A stretch of DNA of 13,261 nt from Chloroflexota bacterium (GTDB lineage: Bacteria > Chloroflexota > Limnocylindria > Limnocylindrales > CSP1-4): the NCBI GenBank assembly GCA_021789355.1, contig JAJYJR010000092.1:1-13261 (forward strand), read 5' to 3'. The stretch's first letter is position 1. The number at the start of each line of letters is the position of its first letter. The notes beneath the pieces were generated by a model. The model saw nothing but the letters and a program-made list of their open reading frames with translations. It did not search any database and had not been told where the DNA came from. The position numbers and the translations under genes are program-made. Shown one piece after another: positions 1-6,377 of the stretch.

Positions 1-14
1 CTGCGCCCCGCCGC

Positions 15-67
15 GCGGGCTCGAACCGGGCACCCCACGAGTCGAACACCGCCCGTTCGAGCCCGCG
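15..67. repeat. Long imperfect inverted repeat (hairpin) at left edge
   Basis: Bases 14-31 can pair with 51-67: the core GGGCTCGAA on the left matches TTCGAGCCC on the right, giving about 17 pairs with a single bulged C and a 19-nt loop. It lies about 75 bp upstream of the small membrane-protein gene and has no T-tract. It may be the terminator or recognition site of a gene lying left of the window. Each arm contains a GTTCGAGCCC string resembling a tRNA T-arm, but no tRNA can be folded from either strand. Confidence 0.6.
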
Positions 68-141
68 GCGCATGGCCGCAGGCCCTTCGCCGGTCCTGCG
101 CTGCGATTACCGACGCGGGCTTCCAGGGACGGGAGGTATCC

Positions 142-363
142 ATGTTCCTCGTTCCGGTCCAGCTGCTCTTCTGGCTGTTCGTGCTCGGCGTCCTCGTGAC
201 GGGCTTCGAGATGGTCGCCTCGCTCCGACCGCCCGCCTGCCCGCGCTGCGCCCATTGCCAGGCACTCGAAGAGGAGGAGCGGCGGCGGCAGGCCGAGCTG
301 CGCGATTCGCTGGCCAACCGCTTCGGCATCCGCGATCCGAAGGACGATCGCCGGCCGCGCTGA
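142..363 (+). CDS. Small single-pass membrane protein with CxxCxxC motif
   Basis: This encodes a 73-residue protein that I do not recognise as a named family. Residues 1-25 form one hydrophobic membrane helix. A short segment follows with three cysteines, PACPRCAHC at about 32-40, which could bind a metal or a cofactor. The C-terminal half is a highly charged, probably helical tail rich in Glu and Arg that is likely to be cytoplasmic. The start is well supported: GGGAGG at 131-136 lies 5 nt before the ATG. The gene stands alone, with an inverted repeat upstream and over 500 bp of apparently non-coding DNA downstream. The longer overlapping frame from 72 to 560 is Arg/Pro/Ala-rich and is judged a shadow. 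Confidence 0.7.
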   Translation: MFLVPVQLLFWLFVLGVLVTGFEMVASLRPPACPRCAHCQALEEEERRRQAELRDSLANRFGIRDPKDDRRPR

Positions 364-901
364 AGACGCGGGCCGGCTTCCTCCCGGCACGTCTCTGCGA
401 GCCTAGACGTCGCCGGCAGCAACGACGGCAGCCGGGGGGCGGGCCGCTTGGGCCAAGGTCGATGGATGCCCACTCCGGCAGGCATGAATCACCCGGCGCC
501 GTCGGCCTGACCGGTCTGCTGGGCAGACGCGACCGAAATCGGCTCCGATCATTCCCCTGAGGCTCCGCTTCCCGTCGTCAGTGCCCAACCTGCCCGGCAG
601 TCGGCCGCTGGCCTGTCGATCATGCCCGGCAGAGTTGTCAACGGACCGGCAGGACTCCCTTGTCCGAGGGGGGCGCGCCGCGAGCCGGCATGGCAGCCAG
701 ACCGACCTTGATCCGGGCCAGCACCCGCTTTCATGCAGGGGAAGGACGCTGGCCAGCCTCTGAGTGACCAGTCCTAGACTACAGGCGACTGGCCCGACGG
801 ACGAAGGAGAGGAAGCCAGGCACCGGGCGAACCGGTCACGCCCTCAGCAGTCCTGCAGCCCGATCGCCTTCCCTCCCCGACGGCGCGACCGCCCGGTGAT
901 T
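364..901. other. Gene-poor stretch, 538 bp
   Basis: No convincing gene is visible here. The open frames on both strands are short, Arg/Pro/Gly-rich and lack ribosome binding sites. A 10-bp word (TGCCCGGCAG) occurs at 591-600 and again at 623-632. A small stem of CCAGTC (768-773) and GACTGG (787-792) surrounds a TAGACT box at 775-780. An AAGGAGAGG string at 804-812 has no start codon after it. The 3' end of the minus-strand lipoprotein gene begins at 902. Confidence 0.5.
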
Positions 902-1444
902 TCAGGAAGGCGCGGCTGACGCGAGTGTTACGCGGAAGATCCCCACCTCGCACACGTGGCAGCCGATGTTCACCTTGTACCAGCCGGGCGACAGGAGCAT
1001 GCCCCGAGCCTGTTGAAAGCAGTCGCCCTTCGCGGGGGCTCTGAACTCGGCGACGAGATGGCCAACGGTCGAGATCGTGAGCGTGAACCCAGTGGTGGCG
1101 ATCAGGTCGCAGTCCGGCGGGAACGCACCCTCAAGGAAGACGCCATAGCCACGGGAATCAAGCGCGCCGCCGATGGTCTGGCGAACTTGGCCGCTGAATC
1201 CGTCGCCCGAGAGGTGCACCCGCGTGCCGACAGGGCCTTGGTTCGGCGTGACCGTCACGGCCGGCAGCCCCGAGTGGATGATCGGAGGCGAGGACGACTC
1301 CGTGAGCCATCCCACGCTGGCCGGTGGCCCAGCGGCGGCACTTCCTGCTGGCGAAGGCGACCCCGTCGGCGCCCTGGATGCCGCCGGCTGCGCGCACCCG
1401 CCGAGCGCTAGGACCACCACGAACAGGACCCGCAGCCGACCCAC
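902..1444 (-). CDS. Putative lipoprotein with IPT/TIG-like segment
   Basis: This encodes a 180-residue exported lipoprotein. The signal peptide is short, with a basic N-terminus, a VLFVVVLAL core and a lipobox LGGC that places the lipidated Cys at residue 17. A low-complexity Pro/Ser/Ala linker covers about 18-55. Residues 61-85 (AVTVTPNQGPVGTRVHLSG and onward) have the look of the opening strand of an IPT/TIG immunoglobulin-like domain. The remainder is probably beta-rich and contains four cysteines (in PDCDL, GDCFQ and CHVC). The chosen start is GTG at 1444, because it begins the signal peptide directly. An upstream ATG lies in another frame, and no strong ribosome binding site is visible. 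The gene stands alone and is divergent from the next gene. Function is unknown; a surface or adhesion role would be only a guess. Confidence 0.72.
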   Translation of the reverse strand: MGRLRVLFVVVLALGGCAQPAASRAPTGSPSPAGSAAAGPPASVGWLTESSSPPIIHSGLPAVTVTPNQGPVGTRVHLSGDGFSGQVRQTIGGALDSRGYGVFLEGAFPPDCDLIATTGFTLTISTVGHLVAEFRAPAKGDCFQQARGMLLSPGWYKVNIGCHVCEVGIFRVTLASAAPS

Positions 1445-1623
1445 GCCACTACGACGTGACGCATGGCGCAGGTGCTACGAGTTCGCTGCGGCACCATGTG
1501 GGGTAACGGAAGAACGGGCCGGGAGGACGAGACTGCCCAGGGCCAGATTCCGGGGTGACAATGGCCCACGCTATTCAGTGGCTGGCGACCTTCGCGGGCT
1601 CCAGACGCACCCACTCCATGGCG

Positions 1624-1629
1624 TACGAT
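1624..1629 (+). promoter_or_regulatory. Leaderless-type -10 box
   Basis: TACGAT lies exactly 6 nt before an in-frame GTG at 1636. The same TANNNT-N6-start spacing is seen before the satD-like gene and before the right-edge gene, so transcription may begin at the start codon. I see no good -35 element 17 nt upstream. This box is the reason for preferring GTG 1636 over ATG 1618 and ATG 1561. Confidence 0.4.
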
Positions 1630-1635
1630 CCTCGC

Positions 1636-2085
1636 GTGCGCTGGAAGAACCGAGGACGCACTCTCCGCCTCCTCGCAATGACCACGGGGGCAGTCCTGGT
1701 CGCGGCCTTCGTCTACCTCACGTGGATCCAGCCGGCGACGAGCCCGCTCGTGGTGGACGGCTGGGAGATCGGCCCCACCGAAACCTGCCCGCCGTCCGAG
1801 GTTGCGCACACGCAGTGCGAGGCGCTGGTGGAACGAGCCGTCGCCGGGATCAAGACCCTCGCCTCGCCTGAGATCGTCCGGGTCACGCTCCATCCCGTCG
1901 AGCGCATCCTCGAAAACGGCCAGCTTGTCATCGCGACCTTCAGCGGCGGCGGACCCGACGGTATCGTCCTCGTCGAGTTCAGCAACGGGAGCCGCCACGC
2001 GACCGCCTACGGCTGCATGATGCAGCGCGGGCCATCGGCATCGCCCGACTCGCTCTGCGGGCCCGGGCGTGAGCCGCTGCCGTGA
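1636..2085 (+). CDS. Membrane-anchored hypothetical protein, four cysteines
   Basis: This encodes a 149-residue protein from the preferred GTG start; ATG 1618 (155 aa) and ATG 1561 are in-frame alternatives. A basic N-terminus (RWKNRGRTLR) is followed by one transmembrane helix at about 10-31. The rest is an exported domain with cysteines at 51 and 61 and two more near the C-terminus, in YGCMM and SLCGPG. Those four could form two disulfides outside the membrane. The domain mixes an acidic helix (ALVERAVAGIKTL) with strands (VRVTLHPVE, QLVIATFSGG, GIVLVEFSNG). I recognise no family. It belongs to a row of small secreted or anchored proteins, but the wide spacing argues against an operon. Confidence 0.62.
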   Translation: MRWKNRGRTLRLLAMTTGAVLVAAFVYLTWIQPATSPLVVDGWEIGPTETCPPSEVAHTQCEALVERAVAGIKTLASPEIVRVTLHPVERILENGQLVIATFSGGGPDGIVLVEFSNGSRHATAYGCMMQRGPSASPDSLCGPGREPLP

Positions 2086-2112
2086 CGCCCGCCGGACCGG
2101 GTGTCATTCGCG

Positions 2113-2129
2113 CACGCTGACCAGCGGCA
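2113..2129 (+). repeat. 17-bp direct repeat, copy 1
   Basis: CACGCTGACCAGCGGCA is repeated exactly at 2743-2759, 630 bp away. Partial similarity extends about 8 bp to the left (ATTCGCG here against ATTGACA there). It lies 28 bp after the stop of the preceding gene and about 150 bp before the next start. Confidence 0.85.
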
Positions 2130-2241
2130 CGCTCCTCACACAAGGCCCACGTCCGCATCCTCCGAGCATGACTCGACGGCCCTGCGCCCGGAGCGTTGCG
2201 GCGTACCGCGCCCGGGCGCATGATGGGGACCAGCAGCGCTT

Positions 2242-2251
2242 TCAAATTTGA
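2242..2251. promoter_or_regulatory. AT-rich palindrome, possible operator
   Basis: TCAAATTTGA is a perfect 10-bp palindrome and an AT island in very GC-rich DNA, centred about 30 bp upstream of the GTG start at 2278. It could be a small operator or part of a promoter. No second half-site or clear -35/-10 pair is visible. Confidence 0.25.
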
Positions 2252-2277
2252 GTTGAGAAGGCAACAGAGGGGCGCAG

Positions 2278-2658
2278 GTGTCGCGGCGTGGGTTCTCGTT
2301 CCCCGGCAGGCGACTCGTGCTCGCCTGTCTCGCTGGCGCGATCGTCGGTATCGGCGCATTTGCGCTGACGGGAGGACTCTGGAGGCAGCCTCCGGGTCTC
2401 GGGTTCTGTCAACCGACCATCGTGGCCTCCGGCTTCGATCCTTGGACCGGGCTCCCTCACGGTTCGACGTGGTACTGCCCGCCGATCTCAGCCATGTCGG
2501 GGCCATCTACCACTGTGACCCGGCCTGCGTCCACCTTCCCGCAGCCGACTCCCCCGGAGATCTCTGGCCGTCGGGCCATCCCGGTCCCGGTGGGCTTCGT
2601 GGTCGGCGCCGGGCTGGTGCTCCTTCTGCCGGCGTTCAACCGGAGCCGGCGACGATGA
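2278..2658 (+). CDS. Small two-helix membrane protein, hypothetical
   Basis: This encodes a 126-residue protein of no family I recognise. A basic N-terminus (MSRRG, then RR) leads into a hydrophobic helix at about 12-32. A roughly 70-residue Pro/Thr-rich loop follows with two cysteines (44 and 67), and a second helix covers about 103-120 (PVGFVVGAGLVLLLPAF). The protein ends in RSRRR. This pattern suggests both ends are cytoplasmic and the cysteine loop is outside. The GTG start is supported by AGAGGGG at 2266-2272 with 5-nt spacing. The two copies of a 17-bp direct repeat flank the gene at 2113 and 2743, which could reflect a past insertion or a shared regulatory site. Confidence 0.58.
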   Translation: MSRRGFSFPGRRLVLACLAGAIVGIGAFALTGGLWRQPPGLGFCQPTIVASGFDPWTGLPHGSTWYCPPISAMSGPSTTVTRPASTFPQPTPPEISGRRAIPVPVGFVVGAGLVLLLPAFNRSRRR

Positions 2659-2742
2659 CCGCGAGGTCGTCTTTCAGCTGGCTCGCGCGAGCCCGGTAGC
2701 CGCAGGCGCCCTCGGACCCATTCCAGCCCGACATGATTGACA

Positions 2743-2759
2743 CACGCTGACCAGCGGCA
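2743..2759 (+). repeat. 17-bp direct repeat, copy 2
   Basis: This is an exact second copy of the 17-mer at 2113-2129. It sits 70 bp upstream of the ATG of the beta-propeller-like lipoprotein gene, so both copies lie in the leader of a gene for a secreted or membrane protein. Confidence 0.85.
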
Positions 2760-2828
2760 GGCGTGACGACCCTGATCAGCGCCGGGTCTCAGGACCGAAT
2801 AGCGAAGCTCTGGAACCAAGGGGTGGAG

Positions 2829-3959
2829 ATGGGCGCCAGAACGGGTTCTCTCGTGCTCGCCATTGCGTCGTCGCTGGCGATCGCCGGCTGCGCGGCCGCT
2901 GGATCGCCCGCCCCCTCACCGACACAGCCCACGACATCGGAACGTCCACCGACATCCGCGCCCAGCCCGAGCTCGGCAGTGGTGTCGCCGACCTCCTCCG
3001 ACGGGGCCAAGTGCGCCGTCATCCCCATGAGCCCAGCCTCCTACTCCCTCGTCGGCTGGCGCGCCGGCCGTATCGTCGTGGTCGCGGCGACGTTCCCGTC
3101 CTGCGAGACGGCGCGGTACCAGCTCCTATCAGCGGACCCGGCGGTCGGGACCTGGACCGGGGGGACTGTCTTTGACGATGGGATGCCCGACCGGGCCGCC
3201 ACGGACGGCAGGACAGTAGCGTTCCCTCTCCAGGATCGCGTCGTCGTCAGCGAGGCATCGGGCTCCACCCGTTCGATCCTCCGACCCGGCGACATGGGCC
3301 CCGACTGGGACGCGTACGGCCTGCCCGCCCTGCCCGGCGGCGGCTACCTCGTGGTCGGGGCCGATCGCTTGCTGCAGATCGCCTCCGATGGCAGCGAGAT
3401 GACGAGCGATCCGCTGCCAGCGGGCTACGTCGCCGTCGCACCGACGTCCGATCCGGACCGCTTCATCCTCGCGCCAACGGTCGATGCGCGGAGGGAGTAC
3501 GGGCTCAGCACCCGCGCACCCTTCCGAACGTACCTCTGGGACCGCGCGAGCGGCTCGCTGCGGCTGCTCCTCTCAGGCGTCACCGCCGTCTCGGCTGCCA
3601 CTCCGCAGACCGGGCTCGCCTTTCTCGTTGTGACCACCGCGGGCGCCACGACCTGGTCGCTCGTGGCCGCCGATGGCCGTCTGCGCACGGTCGCGACCAC
3701 CGCTGGATGGGCCACGCTCTCGCCGGACGGCCGACTCGCGGTCAGGACGCAGTCCCCGGACCTGCCGTCGGTCCCGACCGTCCTCCTGGATCCGCGGTCG
3801 GACAGGGTGATCGCCGCGATCAGCTCGCTCGGGGCCTCCGGCACCGCCTGGGACGGCGAAGAGGCTGCCACGCTGGTCCAGCCGCGACCACCGGTCGCCG
3901 GACAAGCGGCCGTGCTCCTGGTCGACGGCGCCAGGATCAGCCGACTCGAGTTGCCCTGA
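2829..3959 (+). CDS. Lipoprotein with beta-propeller-like domain
   Basis: This encodes a 376-residue exported lipoprotein. The signal peptide (SLVLAIASSLAIAGC) has lipobox IAGC with Cys21. A Pro/Ser/Thr linker covers about 22-58. The remainder consists of repeating short strands with turns: RIVVVAATF, YQLLSADP, RTVAFPLQDRVVVSEASGS, GYLVVGADRLLQIASDG, RFILAPT, TYLWDRASGSLRLLLSG, TWSLVAADGRLRTVA, ATLSPDGRLAVRTQ and VLLDPRSDRVIA. The SPDGRLAV element and the strand-turn rhythm are typical of WD40/TolB-type propellers. The start is ATG 2829 with AAGGGG at 2818-2823 and 5-nt spacing. The in-frame GTG at 2763 would put 22 unlikely residues before the signal peptide. The substrate or partner is unknown, and the gene has no obvious operon partner. 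Confidence 0.75.
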   Translation: MGARTGSLVLAIASSLAIAGCAAAGSPAPSPTQPTTSERPPTSAPSPSSAVVSPTSSDGAKCAVIPMSPASYSLVGWRAGRIVVVAATFPSCETARYQLLSADPAVGTWTGGTVFDDGMPDRAATDGRTVAFPLQDRVVVSEASGSTRSILRPGDMGPDWDAYGLPALPGGGYLVVGADRLLQIASDGSEMTSDPLPAGYVAVAPTSDPDRFILAPTVDARREYGLSTRAPFRTYLWDRASGSLRLLLSGVTAVSAATPQTGLAFLVVTTAGATTWSLVAADGRLRTVATTAGWATLSPDGRLAVRTQSPDLPSVPTVLLDPRSDRVIAAISSLGASGTAWDGEEAATLVQPRPPVAGQAAVLLVDGARISRLELP

Positions 3960-4307
3960 CAAGGCTGCCTCTGGGTTGGGAGGACGACTCAGGCCACGAT
4001 GGCCAAGCAACATTCGCGCACCCTACCCAGGCACAGCGTGCTTTCCAGCGGATCAGGGCGAACGCAATGAGCGGGCCTTCGCCTCCACCCACGGCGACTC
4101 GCTCAGCACCGTGACTCGCGGCGGGAGGCCGGCGCAGCCACCTCGTGGCCGCCTCCGTGGCGGCAGGCGACCCGTTCGTGGTCCCGCCAGCCGGCTGGGC
4201 CATCCCGTCACTCAGGTGGGTCGGGCCCTCAGCCTCTACCCCGACGGGCCGGAGCGACGTTGGCTGGTTCTCACGGTCCACGGCACGGCCGGGCGCCGCG
4301 TCCGAGG
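3960..4307. other. Gene-poor gap between convergent genes, 348 bp
   Basis: No convincing gene is present. The lipoprotein gene ends at 3959 and the DUF3307 gene ends, convergently, at 4308. A perfect 6-bp stem with a 5-nt loop (GCCGCC 4148-4153, GGCGGC 4159-4164) could be a weak bidirectional terminator, but it has no T-tract on either strand. Open frames through this stretch are Arg/Pro/Gly-rich and lack starts with ribosome binding sites. Confidence 0.45.
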
Positions 4308-5303
4308 CTAGACGCTGATGCCGAGGGCGGCCGCGGCGACCAGGGCGCTGCCGACGGCCACCGCCACGCTGGCCAGGGTTCCGAGCAGGTAGTACTCGGC
4401 GAACTCGCGGTCGTCGAGCTGCTTGAAGCGGGCGAGAGTCTTGGCGGCGATCACGAGCCCGATCGCGGCCTCCGCCCGGACCAGCAGCAGGGCGGCGATC
4501 AGCAGCCGCTCCAGGATCCCGATCGCCTCGCCGACCCGCAGCGGCGACGCGAGACGCGCCGGCTCTGCCGGCGGCGTCGACCGCGGCGCGAGGTGCCCCC
4601 GCAGGGGCCCCAGCTCAATGTCGTAGGCGAGGGCCGGGGCCGCGGACGCCGGGATCGCGGGGGGCCGGGCGGCCGGGTCGGCGCCGGCCTCGCGACCCTC
4701 CAGGGTCGGCAACGGCCGGACGAGCGTGCCGACGAAGAGCGCGCCCGCCCGGATGTTGACGATGGCCAGGGCCAGCAGGACCACCGCCGTCAGGACAGCG
4801 CGATGGAACGCTGCCGGGTCCGGCCCGGCGACCGTCGCGATCCGGGCTGCCGCGGCCGGGACCGGCGTCGCGCCGGCCAGGAACACCCACCAGGCCAGCC
4901 AGAGGACGACGGCGTGGGCGGCCTGGTCGGCGGCGAAGAGGGCGGCCGGCAGAGGCGTCCAGGCGCGACCCAGGAAGGCGGCTCCGGCGGGCGGCTCGTG
5001 GAGGCGGCGGGCCGTCGCGAGGGCCCGCGCCTCGGCCCGGCGCGTCAGGACGATCTTCGTCCGGTCGATGAGGCCGTGGGCCAGGCTGACGGCCAGCAGC
5101 AGGCCCAGGCCGGGCCGGCCGTAGACGACGGCGAACGGCGCCAGGCAGAGGGCGACGATCACGACGTGGGCCGCCAGGGCCGCCAGGCCGGTCCAGCCCG
5201 AGGCGAACTTGCGGGTCGCGATCCGGTTGCCCTGCAGCACGAAATCCGCCCCGAGGTGGGCCAGGGCCAGCCAGGCCAGGAGCAGGACCTGGTCGGTCGT
5301 CAC
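4308..5303 (-). CDS. DUF3307 family membrane protein
   Basis: This encodes a 331-residue polytopic membrane protein with the hallmarks of DUF3307. The N-terminal block has ADFVLQ at 19-24, a membrane His (AAHVVIV), HGLIDRTK at 76-83 and ADQAAH at 125-130. The C-terminal block has GEAIGILERLLIAALLL (258-274), IGLVIAAKTLARF (281-293) and DDREFAEYYLLGTL (297-310). About seven membrane helices are likely, with an Ala/Pro-rich loop at about 200-255. The molecular function of the family is not known; the conserved charged motifs next to helices suggest more than a structural role. The GTG start overlaps the stop of the satD-like gene as GTGA, so the two are translationally coupled. DUF3307 proteins commonly sit next to SatD proteins, which supports both calls. 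Confidence 0.85.
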   Translation of the reverse strand: MTTDQVLLLAWLALAHLGADFVLQGNRIATRKFASGWTGLAALAAHVVIVALCLAPFAVVYGRPGLGLLLAVSLAHGLIDRTKIVLTRRAEARALATARRLHEPPAGAAFLGRAWTPLPAALFAADQAAHAVVLWLAWWVFLAGATPVPAAAARIATVAGPDPAAFHRAVLTAVVLLALAIVNIRAGALFVGTLVRPLPTLEGREAGADPAARPPAIPASAAPALAYDIELGPLRGHLAPRSTPPAEPARLASPLRVGEAIGILERLLIAALLLVRAEAAIGLVIAAKTLARFKQLDDREFAEYYLLGTLASVAVAVGSALVAAAALGISV

Positions 5304-5932
5304 CCGGCCGCGGCCCCCTCGGCCAGGAGCGTCCGGAGCGCGGTGGTCAGCCGGCCCAGGGAACGGAGCCGCGCCCGGGCCGCGATGACCGTGACGGTCG
5401 CCCGGGCGATCCCGAGTCGATCCGCGATCTCCGCCTGCCGCAGACCGTCGAGGAGGGCCAGGCGGGCGACCTCGCGCTGGCGCACGGTCAGCCCGTCGAG
5501 GTGCTCGGCCAGGAGCGGCGCCAGGTCCGCCAGCAGGCGGTCTGCCCGCGGCTCGCCGGTTTCGGCCACGAACCCGACACGCTGGAGACGGGCCCGCCCG
5601 AGCGCCTGGCGCGCGGCCAGGAAGGCCGGCCCGGCGCGCTGGGTCGCGGGCCCGGAACCGCCCTCCACGACTCCGATCACGACCGCCCAGCGCATCGGCC
5701 GGGCCTGCGGGTGCAGGGCGGCGCGCAGGACGGCCAGGAGCGGGTCGGCCGCCGGCCGCAGTAGGCCCTGGAGCTCGTCTCCCTGGGTGAAATCAAAGGG
5801 GGCCAGCCGGGCCCCGGCGTACGCCGCGTCGAGCTCGGCCACCAGCGCCCGCAGCCAGGCCGTTGACCCGGCCGGGTCGCGCCGCGACGCGACCACGTCG
5901 CCGAAGACGACGATGCCGGTCTGCGCCTCCAT
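5300..5932 (-). CDS. SatD family protein with C-terminal HTH
   Basis: This encodes a 210-residue SatD-family protein; satD was named from the Streptococcus mutans acid-tolerance/secretion (sat) locus. Seen here are an N-terminal strand ending in GDVVASR (11-17), a second conserved block FTQGDELQGLL (48-58), RWAVVIGVVEGG (81-92), and GPAFLAARQAL (101-111). The C-terminus, 148-200, is a sigma-70 region 4/LuxR-like helix-turn-helix (LTVRQREVARLALLDGLRQ, then EIADRLGIARATVTV). The two GD motifs flanking strands recall the palm fold of class III nucleotidyl cyclases; that is my inference, not an established activity. It is the first gene of a two-gene operon with the DUF3307 protein. A leaderless promoter (TTGACG-N17-TAGCCT) ends 6 nt before the ATG, and no ribosome binding site is seen. 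Confidence 0.87.
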   Translation of the reverse strand: MEAQTGIVVFGDVVASRRDPAGSTAWLRALVAELDAAYAGARLAPFDFTQGDELQGLLRPAADPLLAVLRAALHPQARPMRWAVVIGVVEGGSGPATQRAGPAFLAARQALGRARLQRVGFVAETGEPRADRLLADLAPLLAEHLDGLTVRQREVARLALLDGLRQAEIADRLGIARATVTVIAARARLRSLGRLTTALRTLLAEGAAAG

Positions 5933-5938
5933 GCCGGG

Positions 5939-5967
5939 AGGCTACCCGACCAGTCAGTAGCCGTCAA
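5939..5967 (-). promoter_or_regulatory. Leaderless promoter of the satD-DUF3307 operon
   Basis: Read on the minus strand, TTGACG (5967-5962) and TAGCCT (5944-5939) are separated by exactly 17 nt, and the -10 box is 6 nt from the ATG at 5932. Both hexamers fit the housekeeping sigma consensus (TTGACA, TANNNT) and the spacing is ideal. Initiation would fall on or next to the ATG, giving a leaderless mRNA. This agrees with the absence of a Shine-Dalgarno sequence. Confidence 0.7.
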
Positions 5968-6377
5968 CGGCTAACCGAGCTGGAGGTAGTCGGCGGAAGC
6001 TACCGGACACGTCAGCCCGGCGCTCTGACGGCCGCGCGCCGCCCCGCGCCGACGGCTACCATGGCCGTCGATCAGCAGGCCGGACGCCGCGTCGCGCCCG
6101 GGCGGACCGGGCCGACCGGGCCGCCGGACCCCCGGCGCGGCGCGTCCCCGGGCAGCTCCCCGTCGCGGCCCCCGACGGGAGCCTGTCCGGCGGCGCCGGA
6201 TCCAGAAGGCGTCATCCTCACCCGGCCCGCCCGGCGGCCGGCAGCGCCAGGAGCGGAAGTGCCAGCTCGTCTGCCCGCGCGCCTCCTTCCGTTCGCGGCC
6301 CCACGTCCGCCCGCCGCACCTCGCCCGCCGGCCGCCGCACCCCGCCCGCCGCGGGGCCGGCGAGAGGGCCCCACCCC
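5968..6377. other. Divergent intergenic region, 410 bp
   Basis: This lies between the satD promoter and the MFS gene. It is extremely C-rich on the plus strand and holds no convincing gene. The frame opening at ATG 6061 encodes a Pro/Ala/Arg-rich sequence ending in a TTGA overlap with the MFS start, and looks like a composition artefact. No clear promoter for the MFS gene is visible. Confidence 0.45.
6311..6352 (+). repeat. Two tandem 21-bp units, GC-rich
   Basis: CCGCCGCACCTCGCCCGCCGG at 6311-6331 is followed directly by a second copy at 6332-6352 that differs at two positions. It lies just upstream of the MFS start and probably reflects slippage in low-complexity GC-rich DNA. Confidence 0.6.

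Noticed and set aside
1..75. Possible tRNA on either strand because of GTTCGAGCCC
   Set aside because: The T-stem does not pair fully on either strand, and no acceptor, D-arm or anticodon arm can be fitted. The inverted repeat explains the strings.
581..763. 60-codon frame and its minus-strand counterparts in the 364-901 gap
   Set aside because: None has a ribosome binding site or family-like motifs, and the composition is not that of the real genes here.
4260..5960. Long plus-strand frame of 566 codons across the satD and DUF3307 genes
   Set aside because: It is Gly/Arg/Gln/Asp-rich with no recognisable fold and lies opposite two genes with conserved family motifs and a shared promoter, so it is an antisense shadow.
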